A DNA stretch of 64,000 nt, from contig CP136069.1 in assembly GCA_032622095.1 (NCBI GenBank), forward strand, positions 4,638,976 to 4,702,975, given 5' to 3'. Below are positions 1 through 10,470 of the stretch, in pieces. Both the position numbers and the translations under genes were made by a program. The DNA is from Siphonodentalium dalli. Taxonomy: Eukaryota > Mollusca > Scaphopoda > Gadilida > Siphonodentaliidae. How positions within the stretch are numbered: position 1 is the stretch's first letter; the number at the start of each line of letters is the position of its first letter. The notes under the pieces are model-generated. The model saw only the letters and a program-made list of their open reading frames with translations, searched no databases and was not told the DNA's origin.

Positions 1-68
1 TACAGCCATTGTTTGACTTGGAAATATGTGAATTTTGTGTCCATCCGAACATAACACCTTGTAACTTG

Positions 69-235
69 GGTGATAGTGCATGTTAGCGGGAAGGATTGCA
101 TGGTGATAGTGCATGTTAGCGGGAGGGATTTCATGGTGATAGTGCAGGTTAGCGGGAGGGATTTCATGGTGATAGTGCAGGTTAGCGGGAGGGATTTCAT
201 GGTGATAGTGCAGGTTAGCGGGAGGGATTTCATCC
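69..235. repeat. 33-bp tandem repeat, about 5 copies
   Basis: Five head-to-tail copies of a 33-bp unit beginning GGTGATAGTGCA and ending GGGATTTCAT. The last three are nearly identical; the first two differ at a few bases. No coding potential is seen. Confidence 0.9.
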
Positions 236-387
236 ATTAATTTCTACCAGAGTTACAGCTCTTGTTTGATTTGGAAATAAGTGAATTTTGTGTCCGTAGA
301 AATATTTCAGCTTGCTTGGAATGCTAATAGACCAGGATTGATGGAAGGATACTGATAGGTTTTGTCCATGTCTTTTTGTCAGAGTTA

Positions 388-1065
388 TTGCCCTTGTTAG
401 CTCAACTTACTTTGTAAGTTTGAGCTATTGCCATGGGTTGGTGTCCGTCGTCCGTATGTCCGTCAACAATTTCCTTTGGCACAGGCTACAGGTCGTACCT
501 TTAGTCTGATCTTTATGAAATTTGTCATGAATGTTGACATTGACATATAGATGGGAACGAGTCATTTTGGGGTCATTCAGCAAAAAAACATGGCTGCCAG
601 CAGCCATCTTGGATTTTACTCTTTGCATGACTAAATTCTTTGGCGCGGGCTACAGGTCGTAGCTTTGGTCTGATCATCATGAAATTTATCATGGATTTTA
701 ATATTGACATGTAGATAGGAACGAGTCATTTTGGGGTCGTTTGGCCAAAAAACATGGCCGCCAGCAGCCATTTTGGATTTTACTCTTCGTATGACTAAAT
801 CCTTTGGCACGGGCTACATGCAGGTCCTACCTTTGTCGGATCATTATGAAATTTGTAACGGCTGTTGACATTGACATGTAGATGGGAACGAGTCTTTTTC
901 TGGTCATTTGGAAAAAAAACATGGCTGCCAGTGGCCATCTTGGATTTTCCTCTTTCCATAACTAGGCCTTTCAACTTTCCACATTCCTAATCACTCCATT
1001 GACTGTAACACATGAAATGTTTCCCTTTCCAAGTTGAGCTACAGTGTCATTGACACTTTCATTGG
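388..1065 (-). mobile_element. Pearl-like interspersed repeat, minus orientation
   Basis: The element starts with a short palindrome-like end (TAGCTCAACTTAC then GTAAGTTTGAGCTA) and a GTCCGTCGTCCGTATGTCCG tract. It continues through three to four diverged internal units of about 160-190 bp and ends with AAGTTGAGCTACAGTGTCAT next to TGACACTTTCATT. The same ends, inverted, bound the copies at 35.5, 44.1 and 52.2 kb. The open frame inside is repeat translation. Assignment to pearl/Helentron-type elements rests on the architecture (short ends plus about 160-bp core repeats) and is an inference. Confidence 0.75.
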
Positions 1066-1255
1066 AAGTAGCAAGATTCTACACCTTCGCTTCACAGTTA
1101 ACGTTGTTACAAAAGTGCCAACAATTGGAAATCTTTGGAATAGTGATAGGTCAGAATGAGAAAATGGATACACTGGGTTTTAACCATTGATTTCCTCAGA
1201 GTGATGGAACTTGGATTTAGAAAATAACAAAATCTTCCATCCATACAAATATTTA

Positions 1256-1353
1256 CAGTAATGCCCTAAATAATCGACTCGTCAATCACAGCATAATTAT
1301 GGGTAAGTTTTCAGGATTTAGTCGGATTTAGTCGATTATTTAGGGCATTACTG
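1256..1353. mobile_element. TA-flanked palindromic MITE, internally deleted copy
   Basis: A 98-bp copy of the family with ends CAGTAATGCCCTAAATAATC, flanked by TA on both sides. It keeps both termini but has lost most of the arms that full copies of about 215 bp carry. TA flanks and pure inverted-repeat structure point to a Tc1/mariner-type MITE. Confidence 0.85.
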
Positions 1354-1404
1354 TAGTACTGAGCATCAAGTGCATGCTATGATTGGTGTTACACTTGTTA
1401 CTTG

Positions 1405-1808
1405 TTACACCTTTCTGTGCCAAGTCCGATTTTTGTATGAACCCATATACCCTGTGCCAATGCATTCTCTTATATATGCGAGTCGACCATAGGTCGCCTC
1501 GCATATATAAGAGAATGCATTGGCTTAACAATTTTTCATCATTTGTTATTATTTTTTACATTTTTTTACAATTTTAATAATTTTTTCTTATATTCTTTAA
1601 CAGACTTATTTTGTAGGTTCAGTGCCAGGGAATCTTAATTATTACTATGAATACTTGGTGATAGTTTTGAGTTATAACATGCCCCCTAAGGTTTTATCCA
1701 GTTTTTTTTAAATTCGCTATAGCATGCTTAAGCATACCTAAAAAAAAATCAATATAAAAAAAATTTTAGGGCCAATTTTACAGACCGTAAATTAGGGCAC
1801 TCAAAGGG
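1405..1808. mobile_element. TTAA MITE with central hairpin module, degenerate left end
   Basis: The right end reads GGCACTCAAAGGG followed by TTAA. The left end is a diverged match to the ACCCTTTGAGTGCC terminus of the copy at 6230. At 1456-1524 it carries the 69-bp hairpin module (GCCAATGCATTCTCTTATAT and its reverse complement) that recurs through the window. Confidence 0.65.
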
Positions 1809-1899
1809 TTAAAGGGACCCAACCTATCTGATGAATGGAATTGAAATAAGTGAGTGATTGCTTGGATTTAATTGATGATTGAATTTTTATTCATATGCC

Positions 1900-1990
1900 T
1901 GCCTGAAAATATGGTGCCGGACATTTGCGGAATGAGGTTCCCAGAGGGTGAATTAGTGACGTTTCTCTGCACAGCGGGTATTCTGCATGG
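1900..1990. repeat. Fragment of the CCCAGAGGGTGAATT palindromic family
   Basis: Contains GACATTTGCGGAATGAGGTT followed by CCCAGAGGGTGAATTAGTGA, one arm of the hAT-like palindromic family best preserved at 49914-50064. The second arm is not recognisable. Confidence 0.6.
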
Positions 1991-2071
1991 CCTCATCTGT
2001 TATGGGAGACATAGACAGAGATGCAGATTTAAGTTCTCAGATGGTGAAGATGGTGATTCTTTAACAATTTT

Positions 2072-2310
2072 ATAATTTCACCCCCCATACAGACAAACAT
2101 GAGCAGACGACACTCTTCTATATGCTTCTATATATGCATGGGGCTCCCTACAGGGTAATGGATGTTTTTTATTTTATGTCCTAAAAATTGTAAGAAAAAT
2201 TTATTTTAAAAAATGATAAAAAATTGTTAGGCCAATGCATTCTCTTATATATGCGAGGCGCCCTATGGTCGACTCACATATATAAGAGAATGCATTGGCA
2301 CAGGGTAAAA
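2072..2310. mobile_element. TTAA-family MITE fragment with hairpin module
   Basis: Reverse-orientation relative of 6345-6510, sharing the GAGCAGACGACACTCTTCTA segment, followed by the hairpin module at 2231-2299. The outer ends are eroded and no TTAA pair is seen. Confidence 0.65.
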
Positions 2311-2444
2311 ATTGTGCATTGTGTCATCTGGGAATGTGATATAGAGAAACTAAACTAAATAATAAAAAGAAACTTTTCAAAGAAAAGTGAAAATTGAAAC
2401 TAAAATTGTTTTTAATTTGGTAATACAGTTACTTTCCAGAGAAG

Positions 2445-2620
2445 ATAATGCCTAAGCATAATGAGTTCCCCAGAGGGTGAATTTAGTGATGCTAGCTCGT
2501 CACTAAATTCACCCTCTGGGGACCTCATACTACAAATGTCCGGCACTAAATTCACCCTCTGGGGACCTCTTACTACAAATGTCCGGCACTAAATTTTCAG
2601 GCCTGTTCATATTTGGGGAA
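2445..2620. mobile_element. Short palindromic element, CCCAGAGGGTGAATTT family
   Basis: Left arm CCCCAGAGGGTGAATTTAGT, then a spacer of about 10 bp, then the reverse complement ACTAAATTCACCCTCTGGGG. The right arm is repeated once more about 50 bp downstream, so the copy has a duplicated half. Confidence 0.75.
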
Positions 2621-2661
2621 ATTTAGGTTAGCCATTTTTTTTGGCCATTTACAATTTATTT

Positions 2662-3509
2662 TCGCCAATGGCTAAAGTGACTCCCACCAGCATGAACACT
2701 GGTGCCAATGCATTCTCTTATATATGTGATTTAGGAGATAAACGTACCCTGTTTCGTTGTACATTCTGGGATTCGAGCATGAAAACAGTTTGTGAACGAG
2801 CAGGCTTAAACTTTTCATGCTTGAATCCCAGATGTACAACGAAACAGGGTACGTTTATCTCCATTGTAATTCAATCTAGCAAGGAATTTGCAAAAAAAAA
2901 CGTACAAAAAGTATCATTTAGTCATTTTCATGACACGAATCGATACTTTTTCATTTTCCCATTGTCACCGTGCACAAATCGTTGGGTTTGTTCATTGCGT
3001 TACTCGGAACACTGCTCCGTAGCAATTTCCTGTGGGGAGGGTTGGCTCATTTCGCTAATCCGTTCTGCGCCAATGAAATTTTACCGTGCTACATTCAGAT
3101 TTGATGCACGCTGAAGCGGCCGATGAACGGTATCTATAGACAGCAATGCACGGGTGTGCTCATTTCGCTACTCCGTTCTGCGCCGATGAAATTTTTACCA
3201 TGCTACATTCAGATTTGATGCACGCTGAAGCGGCCGATGTCGGTGAATCGAAAACTAAAGTTAGCCGCTCTCGGCCAATCAGAATGCTTGTTTTTAGTGA
3301 CAAATAGTCAATTGAATTACAATGTCCCATAGCGAGCCTTGCATAAATAAGAGAATGCATTGGCCTAACAATATTTACCTTGACCTTTGTAAGTCAGTGA
3401 ATTCTCTTATATATTCGAGGCTCCTAATGGGAGACTCGCATTTATATAAGATAATGCACTGACACAGGATCTTTAATGCTGCACAAGCGCAGCTCCCGTC
3501 ATGAAAGGG
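2662..3509. mobile_element. TTAA MITE split by an insertion of about 600 bp
   Basis: Two hairpin modules can be followed: a split one (left half from 2703, right half ending 3364) and an intact one at 3395-3462. The right end CATGAAAGGG is followed by TTAA at 3510-3513. The order of two modules and a right end near 'GCAGCTCCCGTCATGAAAGGG' matches the elements at 42990 and 51085. About 600 bp of unrelated sequence (about 2729-3328) sits inside the first hairpin. The left end is not recognisable and its coordinate is approximate. Confidence 0.6.
2733..2861. repeat. 129-bp hairpin inside the insertion
   Basis: Starts GGAGATAAACGTACCCTGTT and ends with its reverse complement AACAGGGTACGTTTATCTCC; the arms are about 50 bp with few mismatches. 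Downstream, two diverged direct copies of a segment containing GCTGAAGCGGCCGATG occur (about 3040-3130 and 3158-3240). The 157-codon open frame over this area runs through the hairpin and is not taken as a gene. Confidence 0.8.
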
Positions 3510-3685
3510 TTAAGGCCGATTTGGTCACTTTCACTTATTCTTTGTGATAAAGTTAAATAGGTTCCCAAAATTTTGATAAAGATACCCAGCTTAATCCAAT
3601 ATCACAATGTGAGCAAGATTTAAAGTGACGGAGGGAAATATTGCGTTCAGTTCTGTTAAATTTATAAATATTAGTACAGGAGGCG

Positions 3686-4085
3686 GTCATATTTGCAGAA
3701 TGAGGTCCCCCAGAGGGTGAATTTAATGACGCTATCCCGCAAAGCTGGCTGGCATCACTAAATTCACCCTCTGGGGATCTCATTCTGCTTAGGCCATCAA
3801 CTGCTATGATAGACCTAGGATCAGAATGAAGTTCCCAGTTGAAGTTTGTGATGTTCACTCATTGGGCACCTGGATTATGAATTTTATCTTCTGCAAATTA
3901 GGGGATATAGAAACTTCCCAGAAGGGGAAAAAGTAACTAAAACCAATGTTAATTTGATACAATAAATACTTCCCAGAAGATGAGGCCTAAGCAGAATGAG
4001 GTCTCCAAAGGGTGAATTTGGTGATGCTAGCCCTCTGGGGACCTCATTCTGCAAATGACAAACACGCTATTTGCAGGCTTGTATA
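3686..4085. mobile_element. hAT-like palindromic element, about 0.4 kb
   Basis: Left module CAGAATGAGGTCCCCCAGAG with its inverted partner, then an internal segment (TTTGCAAATTAGGGGATATAG type), then a second palindromic module ending GCAAATGACAAACACGC. It has the same order as 5447-5860 and 31226-31935. It ends about 40 bp before the MMACHC acceptor site. Confidence 0.75.
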
Positions 4086-4125
4086 TAAATGAAAATTTAA
4101 ATCTATTCCTGTTCTTTAATTTCAG

Positions 4126-4443
4126 AAAATATTTGGCGTGAGTATTCATCCTAAGTACGGTGGATGGTTCGCATTGAGGGGAGTTCTAGTGTTCCGAAAT
4201 ATAAAGTGTCCGGATCTGGAAAGAAAGGACCCTGAAGACTGTATACAAATGAATGAGGACCGAATCCGACTGCTCGAGATGTTTAACTATAGTTGGCGAG
4301 ATTGGAGTTTCCGTGATATTATAGCGACTGATGATAAATACTCAGAACTGCAGAAGGAATATTTTGCAACTTTGCCGAAAGAAAGACAATCTATTTTGGA
4401 TAAAATAAAAATCTTACAGGATACAAAATCTGCTGTTAGATGA
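4126..4443 (+). CDS. MMACHC: Cyanocobalamin reductase / alkylcobalamin dealkylase (MMACHC) homologue, terminal exon
   Basis: MMACHC binds incoming cobalamin in the cytosol and removes its upper ligand, using reduced flavin or glutathione, before hand-over to MMADHC. The exon follows a good acceptor (TTCTTTAATTTCAG, ending 4125), opens in phase 0 and encodes 105 residues up to TGA at 4441-4443. HPKYGGWFALRG (exon residues 8-19) and NYSWRDWSFRD (54-64) match the human protein without gaps. On that alignment, recalled from memory, exon R18, R63 and R87 fall on human R161, R206 and R230, arginines linked to glutathione binding and disease alleles, and W60 falls on W203. The protein would end about 34 residues before the human one, lacking the Pro/Ser-rich tail. 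Codon 5 is GTG read as Val, not a start. No upstream exon was found in 1-4125. Confidence 0.93.
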   Translation, partial: KIFGVSIHPKYGGWFALRGVLVFRNIKCPDLERKDPEDCIQMNEDRIRLLEMFNYSWRDWSFRDIIATDDKYSELQKEYFATLPKERQSILDKIKILQDTKSAVR

Positions 4444-4464
4444 TATCGAACAAATGCTAGTTTT

Positions 4465-4568
4465 ATAAACTTCCTTCGTATAGATATAGAGAAACCACTG
4501 CAATTCAGAGATAAAGATAAACTTCCTTCGTATAGATATAGAGAAACCACTGCAATTCAGAGATAAAG
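4465..4568. repeat. 52-bp perfect tandem duplication after MMACHC stop
   Basis: Two consecutive copies of a 52-bp unit starting ATAAACTTCCTTCGTATAGA. It begins 22 bp after the stop codon, so it would lie in the 3' untranslated region. The identity of the copies suggests a recent event. Confidence 0.9.
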
Positions 4569-4713
4569 ATGATATATCTTTTCAAGACATTATTTCAAAC
4601 ATCAAAATTTCTTTGAAAATCCTTTTCAAATTATTTTTCAATTTTGATTAATAACAGACACCAAAGGAACATCTGGTGTGGCATATATTTCACTTGAAAG
4701 TGTTTTGAAAGAT

Positions 4714-4825
4714 AGAAATCGGAAAGCTCTCAGTGAATGGCAACAAGCCATATTTCCGACTAAATCCTGAAAAGTTACCCATAATTCTGCTGTGGTTAAG
4801 GAGTCGTTTATTTAGGGCATTACTG
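4714..4825. mobile_element. TA MITE, right half
   Basis: Starts within the central GGAAAGCTCTCAGTGAATGG part and runs through the right arm to GGGCATTACTG followed by TA. The left arm is missing. Confidence 0.85.
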
Positions 4826-4953
4826 TACAAAGTTCTAAAAAATAGTCACATTTTCTGTCCCAGTTCATAGACAGTAACCAGAGAAAATATTTATTTCCTA
4901 TTGAAAGAAGCTCCTGAAAGAGTCCTGTTACAGGTCTGTCTGACTCAAAAATT

Positions 4954-4959
4954 AATAAA
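4954..4959 (+). promoter_or_regulatory. Candidate polyadenylation signal for MMACHC
   Basis: AATAAA is the first clear hexamer noticed downstream of the MMACHC stop, about 510 bp away and beyond an inserted MITE. In DNA this AT-rich a chance match is quite possible. Confidence 0.25.
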
Positions 4960-5031
4960 TTTAGACGTCCGAATCTATACAGAGTGTTCAGTGATACATC
5001 ATATTTAAAGGTCCTCATGGCATTCACAATG

Positions 5032-5386
5032 TTAAAGACATAATATGGACTTGTTCGGGTGCGTGATAAGTTAGAACTCAGGTGCTATGCCAACTGTGGG
5101 GAATGTAGCATTCCACTAACATCGCCGAAAATCTCAAAGATATCAACCATACCACTCCATACATGTAGGTGTCTAAACTACCCATAATAATAAATATTTA
5201 CATTCGGGACGCAACAATCGGCGATAAACTAACGTAAACGATTTTGCCATGGAGAGTCATTGAATTTAATAATATATAAGAATGACGGTTTGTGCTATAA
5301 ATATTCGTAAAAAATAACTACTTTGTGCAAGATTATTCTCCATTTCCATTTGATCACTCAACCGGAGTGTTTCACATCACTTCAAT
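5032..5386. repeat. Interspersed repeat 'TTAAAGACATA' family, copy 1
   Basis: Begins TTAAAGACATAATATGGACT and ends near GAGTGTTTCACATCACTTCA. The same sequence of about 0.36-0.38 kb recurs at 6511-6888 and 49301-49682. The ends share TTAAAG/CTTTAA, suggesting a TTAA-targeting non-autonomous element. Confidence 0.7.
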
Positions 5387-5446
5387 AGAAAGTTTGCTGA
5401 TCAAATAACAAATTACAACTTGTTTGAATGATGCCGTACCAGTGAG

Positions 5447-5860
5447 TGACATTTGCAGATTGAGGTCCACAGAGGGTTAATTTATTGACATGACCCTGCA
5501 CAGCTGGCTAGCATCACTAAATTCACCCTCTGGGGATCTCATTCTGCTTAGGCCTCATCTTCTGTGAAGTTTGTATAGTCTCAAATTAATATTGTTTTAA
5601 TTACTTTTTCCGTTCTATTCAGTGTCTATATCCCCTAATTTGCAGAAGATAAAATGCATAATCAAGGTGACAAATGGGTGAACATCACCATCTTCAACTT
5701 AGGAACTTCAATCTGATCCTAATTCTCCCATAGCACTGGAGGCCTAAGCAGAATGAGGTTCCCAGAGGGTGAATTTGGTGATGCTACCCCACTGTGCAGA
5801 ATAGCGTCACTAAATTCACCCTACAGGGACGTCATTCTGCAAATGACAGACACACTATAT
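5447..5860. mobile_element. hAT-like palindromic element, about 0.4 kb
   Basis: Two palindromic modules (about 5452-5560 and 5740-5855) flank an internal segment that includes CCCCTAATTTGCAGAAGATA. The terminal TGACAGACACACTAT is kept on the right. Same layout as 3686-4085. Confidence 0.75.
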
Positions 5861-6225
5861 CTGGGCTAATTAAACATTTAGCAGCAATAAAATTATTCAT
5901 TTGAACATAATTCATGTCGCTTAAATGTTAAACTGAATGCAGAGGCAACTACTAGTACTACAAGCTAATGTGTTTGTAGAGCCACTCCCACAAATGTGTT
6001 GTAATTATTGAATTTGTGCAATGATGTATGCTCAATCAGTTCATATAAATATATACTTTACAAAGAGCGCTAATAAGATTTATGCTAATAAGGTTTTGAA
6101 TAGTTTTGAAATTTATATTTATGTTTTCAGTATCTCATTTATTTCTGTGATGTTTTGTTTGATGTTACTTTTATCTAAATGTCTATAATTTTACAGTTTT
6201 GGTTGTTGAATAAAATAAAATTTTG
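5861..6225. other. AT-rich spacer with no recognised feature
   Basis: About 365 bp of AT-rich sequence between two elements. No open frame, splice-like exon or repeat match within the window was seen. Confidence 0.5.
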
Positions 6226-6229
6226 TTAA

Positions 6230-6510
6230 ACCCTTTGAGTGCCAGGTCGATTTTTGTATCAACCCATATACCCTGTGCCAATGCATTCTCTTATATATGC
6301 GAGTCGACCATAGGTCGCCTCGCATATATAAGAGAATGCATTGGCTTAACAATTTTTTATCATGTTTTTTAAATAAATGTTTCTTACAATTTTTAGGACA
6401 TAAAATAAAAAAACATCCATTACCCTGCAGGGAGCCCCACACATATAAAGAAGCATATAGAAGAGTGTCGTCTGCTCATGTTTGTCTGGGGCTCTGTATG
6501 GGTGAAAGGG
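6230..6510. mobile_element. TTAA MITE with hairpin module, 281 bp
   Basis: Flanked by TTAA at 6226-6229 and 6511-6514. The ends are ACCCTTTGAGTGCC and GTATGGGTGAAAGGG, sharing the inner CCCTTT/AAAGGG. The hairpin module occupies 6277-6345. The right TTAA is shared with the next repeat, so the two elements abut. Confidence 0.8.
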
Positions 6511-6888
6511 TTAAAGACATATTATGGACTTGTTCATGTCCTTGAAACTGATATGTTAGTATGCAGGTTCTATACCAACTGGGAGAATGTAGCATTCTAC
6601 TAACATCACAGAAAATATCAAGCAAATCGACCATACCGCTCCATAGAAAAAAATCGTCTGAACTACGCTCAATTCTAAATATTTACTGCTCGATTCTGGA
6701 TGCATTTATTAACGATAAACTAACAAAAATTATTTCTTCATCGAGAGTCACTGCATTTAATTAATATATAAGAATGACACTCTGTGTAGTCAATTGTGGA
6801 TATAATATTTGTAAAAATAACAACTTTGAGAAAGATTATTCTCCATTTCTATTTGATCACCCTACCAGAGTGTTTCACATCACTTTAA
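6511..6888. repeat. Interspersed repeat 'TTAAAGACATA' family, copy 2
   Basis: Begins TTAAAGACATATTATGGACT and ends GTTTCACATCACTTTAA. It starts at the TTAA that closes the preceding MITE. Internal frames are repeat translation. Confidence 0.75.
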
Positions 6889-7101
6889 TTTTAAATTCTT
6901 TCATGTCATCTTGTTGGTTGATCAGGTGGGGAGATTGTGACAATTATCAGGATTGAAAGTTGTTTTTATGGGTTGTTCTGATTTTGGTTCACAATAAGTA
7001 TTGCACAATTGCACATAATCATAGGTGTGGTTAGAGGGTCTCCATTGGGGGTAACCACCAAGTTCCAACCCCCTCCCTTTGAAACAGAACCAAGGTGCAA
7101 A

Positions 7102-10100
7102 AATCCCAACAGTACCATATTGATGGGCGGTGATTGGAATGTTCCACTAGACTATGATTTGGACACGATTAACTATAAACACAAAAATAATGTAAAACCA
7201 ATGAAAAAATTCTTCAAGCCATGCAACAGTTAGATATACATGATGTTTGGAGACTAAATAACAAAGATCAAAAGAGATTTACTTGGAGAGGCCCAAACAA
7301 GAAAATGGCCAGGCTTGATTATTTTCTGGCGTCATCTGATTTACAGCCTTTTATGGTTGATACAGATATATTAAACAGCTACAAATCTGATCATAATCCA
7401 ATAAACCTGAGTTTTAAATTCACTAATCACCCCAGAGGAAGAGGTTTTTTGGAAATTTAATGATAGTCTTTTAGAAGACCCAAAGTATTCAGATATTGTC
7501 AAAGACACAATTATTAAGACTGTGGATACATATTCTAAAAAAGATGGAAACTCCCTCACAATAAATGACCAATTATTTTGGGAAACACTTAAAATCATGA
7601 TTTGCGGTGAAACAATAGCCTATTCATCTAAACTGAAAAAAAAACAGAAATAAAAGGGAATCTGAAATAGCAGAAAAACTAACTAAACTCAATGTATTGC
7701 TAGATAATGGTGACCATTCTGCTACAGCTGAAATTGATAAACTCCATGCAGAATTAAAAGGAATTCGAGATATAAAAATAAAGGGGATGATACTTAGAAC
7801 CAAGGCTAAATGGAAACTGGAGGGGGAAAAAGCCACTAAATATTTTTGTAATCTTGAAAAACGTCACTACACAGAAAAAACTATCCCAAAAATTATAAAG
7901 TCAGATGGAACAGAAACATCTATTTTTTACGAAATTCACTTAGAACAAGAAAACTTCTATAGAAATCTCTACACATCAAAATTGGAAAACGAGGCCGAAC
8001 ATGAATGCGATTTTGACTTCTGGGATAAAAATAACCCATTCCTTAATTTCCTAGAGAATGCAGAAGCCGAGTCCTTAGAAGGTAAATTATCTACTATCGA
8101 ATGTATCACAGCACTGAAAGCAATGAAATCACCTGGTAATGATGGTTTCACTGTCAGATTCTACAATTTTTTTTGGAATGACCTTGGTCAGTATATAATC
8201 AACTCCCTAAATCACGGATATGAAAATGAAGAACTCTCTATAACTCAGAGATGCGGCATAATTACCTGTATCCCAAAAGCAAACAAGTGCAAACACTACC
8301 TGAAAAACTGGCGACCCATCTCGCTCCTTAATGTAGACACTAAAATAGCATCAGCAGTTATTGCCAATAGAATGAAAAAATATCTAGAAAATCTTATAAG
8401 TTGTACTCAGCTTGGGTTCATGTCTGGGCGATATATTGGGGAGGCAACAAGACTGATCTTTGACCTAATTCAAAAATGTGAGCAGAATGATCTATCAGGA
8501 ATTATAACAATATTAGATTTTGAAAAAGCATTTGATTCTTTAGAATGGGATTTCATTCAGAAAACTCAAGAATTCTTCAATTTTGGTCCATCTATTAAAA
8601 AATGGATTAAAACTTTTTACACAAATATATACAGTTATGTGATAAATAATGGTAATATATCCAACAAAATAGACACCCTTTGTCTCCATATTTATTTATA
8701 CTATGTGTAGAAATTCTCAGTGCATGCATAAAATTTAATCCAGACATCAATGGGATAAAAATTTATGATTCCGAATATTCTTTGATACAATATGCAGATG
8801 ACATAAACCTCTTCCTCCAGGATGACGAAAAGTCTCTAAATACTGCCCTCAATACCTTCAGTGCATTTGCCAAACTTTCAGGTTTAAAGGTAAACTTTGA
8901 TAAGACACAAGCTATATGGATTGGGGCAAAAAGGGGTTGTGGTGAAGAGTTGAACACTGACCAAACAATAATATGGAATCAAAACCAATCTTTTACAATT
9001 CTTCGTATAGAATTCAATTTATTCAACACTGATTTCATCGAAAACAATTATAAAACAAAATTCAAAAAAATAGAAAATCTATTAAATGACTGGTCTTTTA
9101 GATCCCTCAGCCTATATGGAAAAACAACTGTTGTTAAAACACTTGCCCTACCAATTTTAACACATTGTCTTTCAGTATTACCGGCACCTTCATCTCAATT
9201 GTCAGATAAGATTCAAAAGCTCTTCTACAATTTTTTGTGGTCCGGTAAAAATGATAAGATAGCAAGGAATGTTGTAATAAATAGTATTGAAGAGGGTGGA
9301 TTGAAATTTCCCCATTTGAACTCTTTCAGCAATGCTCTGAAAATGACTTGGATACAAAAACTTGTAGACCCAAATACTAGCGCAGGATGGAAAAATCTAA
9401 TAATGGATGATATAGAACCTCATGGAGGCCCACACATATGGAATCTTCGAAGTGAGGGTCTGAAAGTGATAAGTAGTAAAGTGAACACATTCTGGAAAGA
9501 TGTACTTCAAGCATAGTCAAATCTCCATAAAAATCCCACCACAACCCCTTTAGACATTCGATGTGAACCTCTATTTTACAATCCAAATGTCCTTATTAAT
9601 AAAAAGTTATTTTACAATAGGCACCTTATAGAAAATGAAATATATTGCACGAATGATCTCATGAAGGATAACTCAGGTCTTTTGAATTATGAGGAATTTT
9701 GTCAAAAATATACCTTTAAAATTCCTTTCACCACCTATCATGGACTGTTAGCTGCCATACCTCGTGCATGGAAAACATTTGTGAATGAGAACATGAAACT
9801 TGATACAATTACCAATAATAATCTAGAAACCTTGAAGAATTGTGTAAAAACATGCAAAACATTTTATCCAAAATTTTTACAAATTTATTGCACAATTCCA
9901 ACTGTTTCGCAGAAAAAGTGGGCGAAAAATCTTGATAAAATATTTTCTGAAGAAGACTGGAAAAAAATCTATACTAATATCTATACATTTACTAATGACA
10001 GTTGTCTCATATCATTCCAGTACAAAATTAACCACAATATACTCTATGCCAATGCAAAACTACTAAAGCTGTCAGAAACAGCCATTTGTACATTCTGTCA

Positions 10101-10470
10101 GTCGGATAGAGAAACAATACTACACTTGTTTTATGATTGTACAGTCACAAAATCTATTCTACTTGAATTTCAACAAAAAATTAAAGAGAAATGTGATCTG
10201 ATACTGAAAATTTCACCAGAAATTGTGATTTTTGGAATATATGACGAATACAACACTCAAGACAACTTGAGGAATATTTGCCTCCTACTATTCAAACAAT
10301 ATATTTTCTCCAGCATGATAAAAAAGAAAGAGCCAACTTTTATTGGATTTCAAGAATGGCTTAAGTATTATAAGACAGTAGAACAAGCATCGCCAAAAAA
10401 TTTTGCATCGAAAAAAGACATCCTTTTTCATGATAGATGCAATATGATAGAAAATATCTTTAAACAATAA
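7102..10470 (+). pseudogene. L1/Tx1-type LINE ORF2 (endonuclease - reverse transcriptase), decayed
   Basis: 5'-truncated non-LTR retrotransposon. The surviving endonuclease part shows GGDWNVPLDYD (about 7120-7155) and the catalytic SDHNPI (about 7387-7404). The reverse transcriptase follows: SPGNDGF, NWRPISLLNVDTKIA, QLGFMSGRYIGE, motif A LDFEKAFDS (about 8513-8540), SPYLFILCVE and motif C YADDINLFL (about 8790-8816). A C-terminal zinc knuckle CTFCQSDRE..HLFYDC lies near 10088-10140. Breaks: a frame change near 7221-7233, an extra T in a T-run near 7446-7451, a frame change in the A-run near 7637-7650, loss of the segment before SPYLF with a frame change near 8670-8685, and an in-frame TAG at 9514-9516. 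It cannot encode an active enzyme. The L1/Tx1 clade is assigned by motif style only. Confidence 0.9.

Noticed and set aside
2641-3114. 157-codon open frame on the + strand
   Set aside because: It runs through a MITE arm and a perfect 129-bp hairpin; no protein motif is visible.
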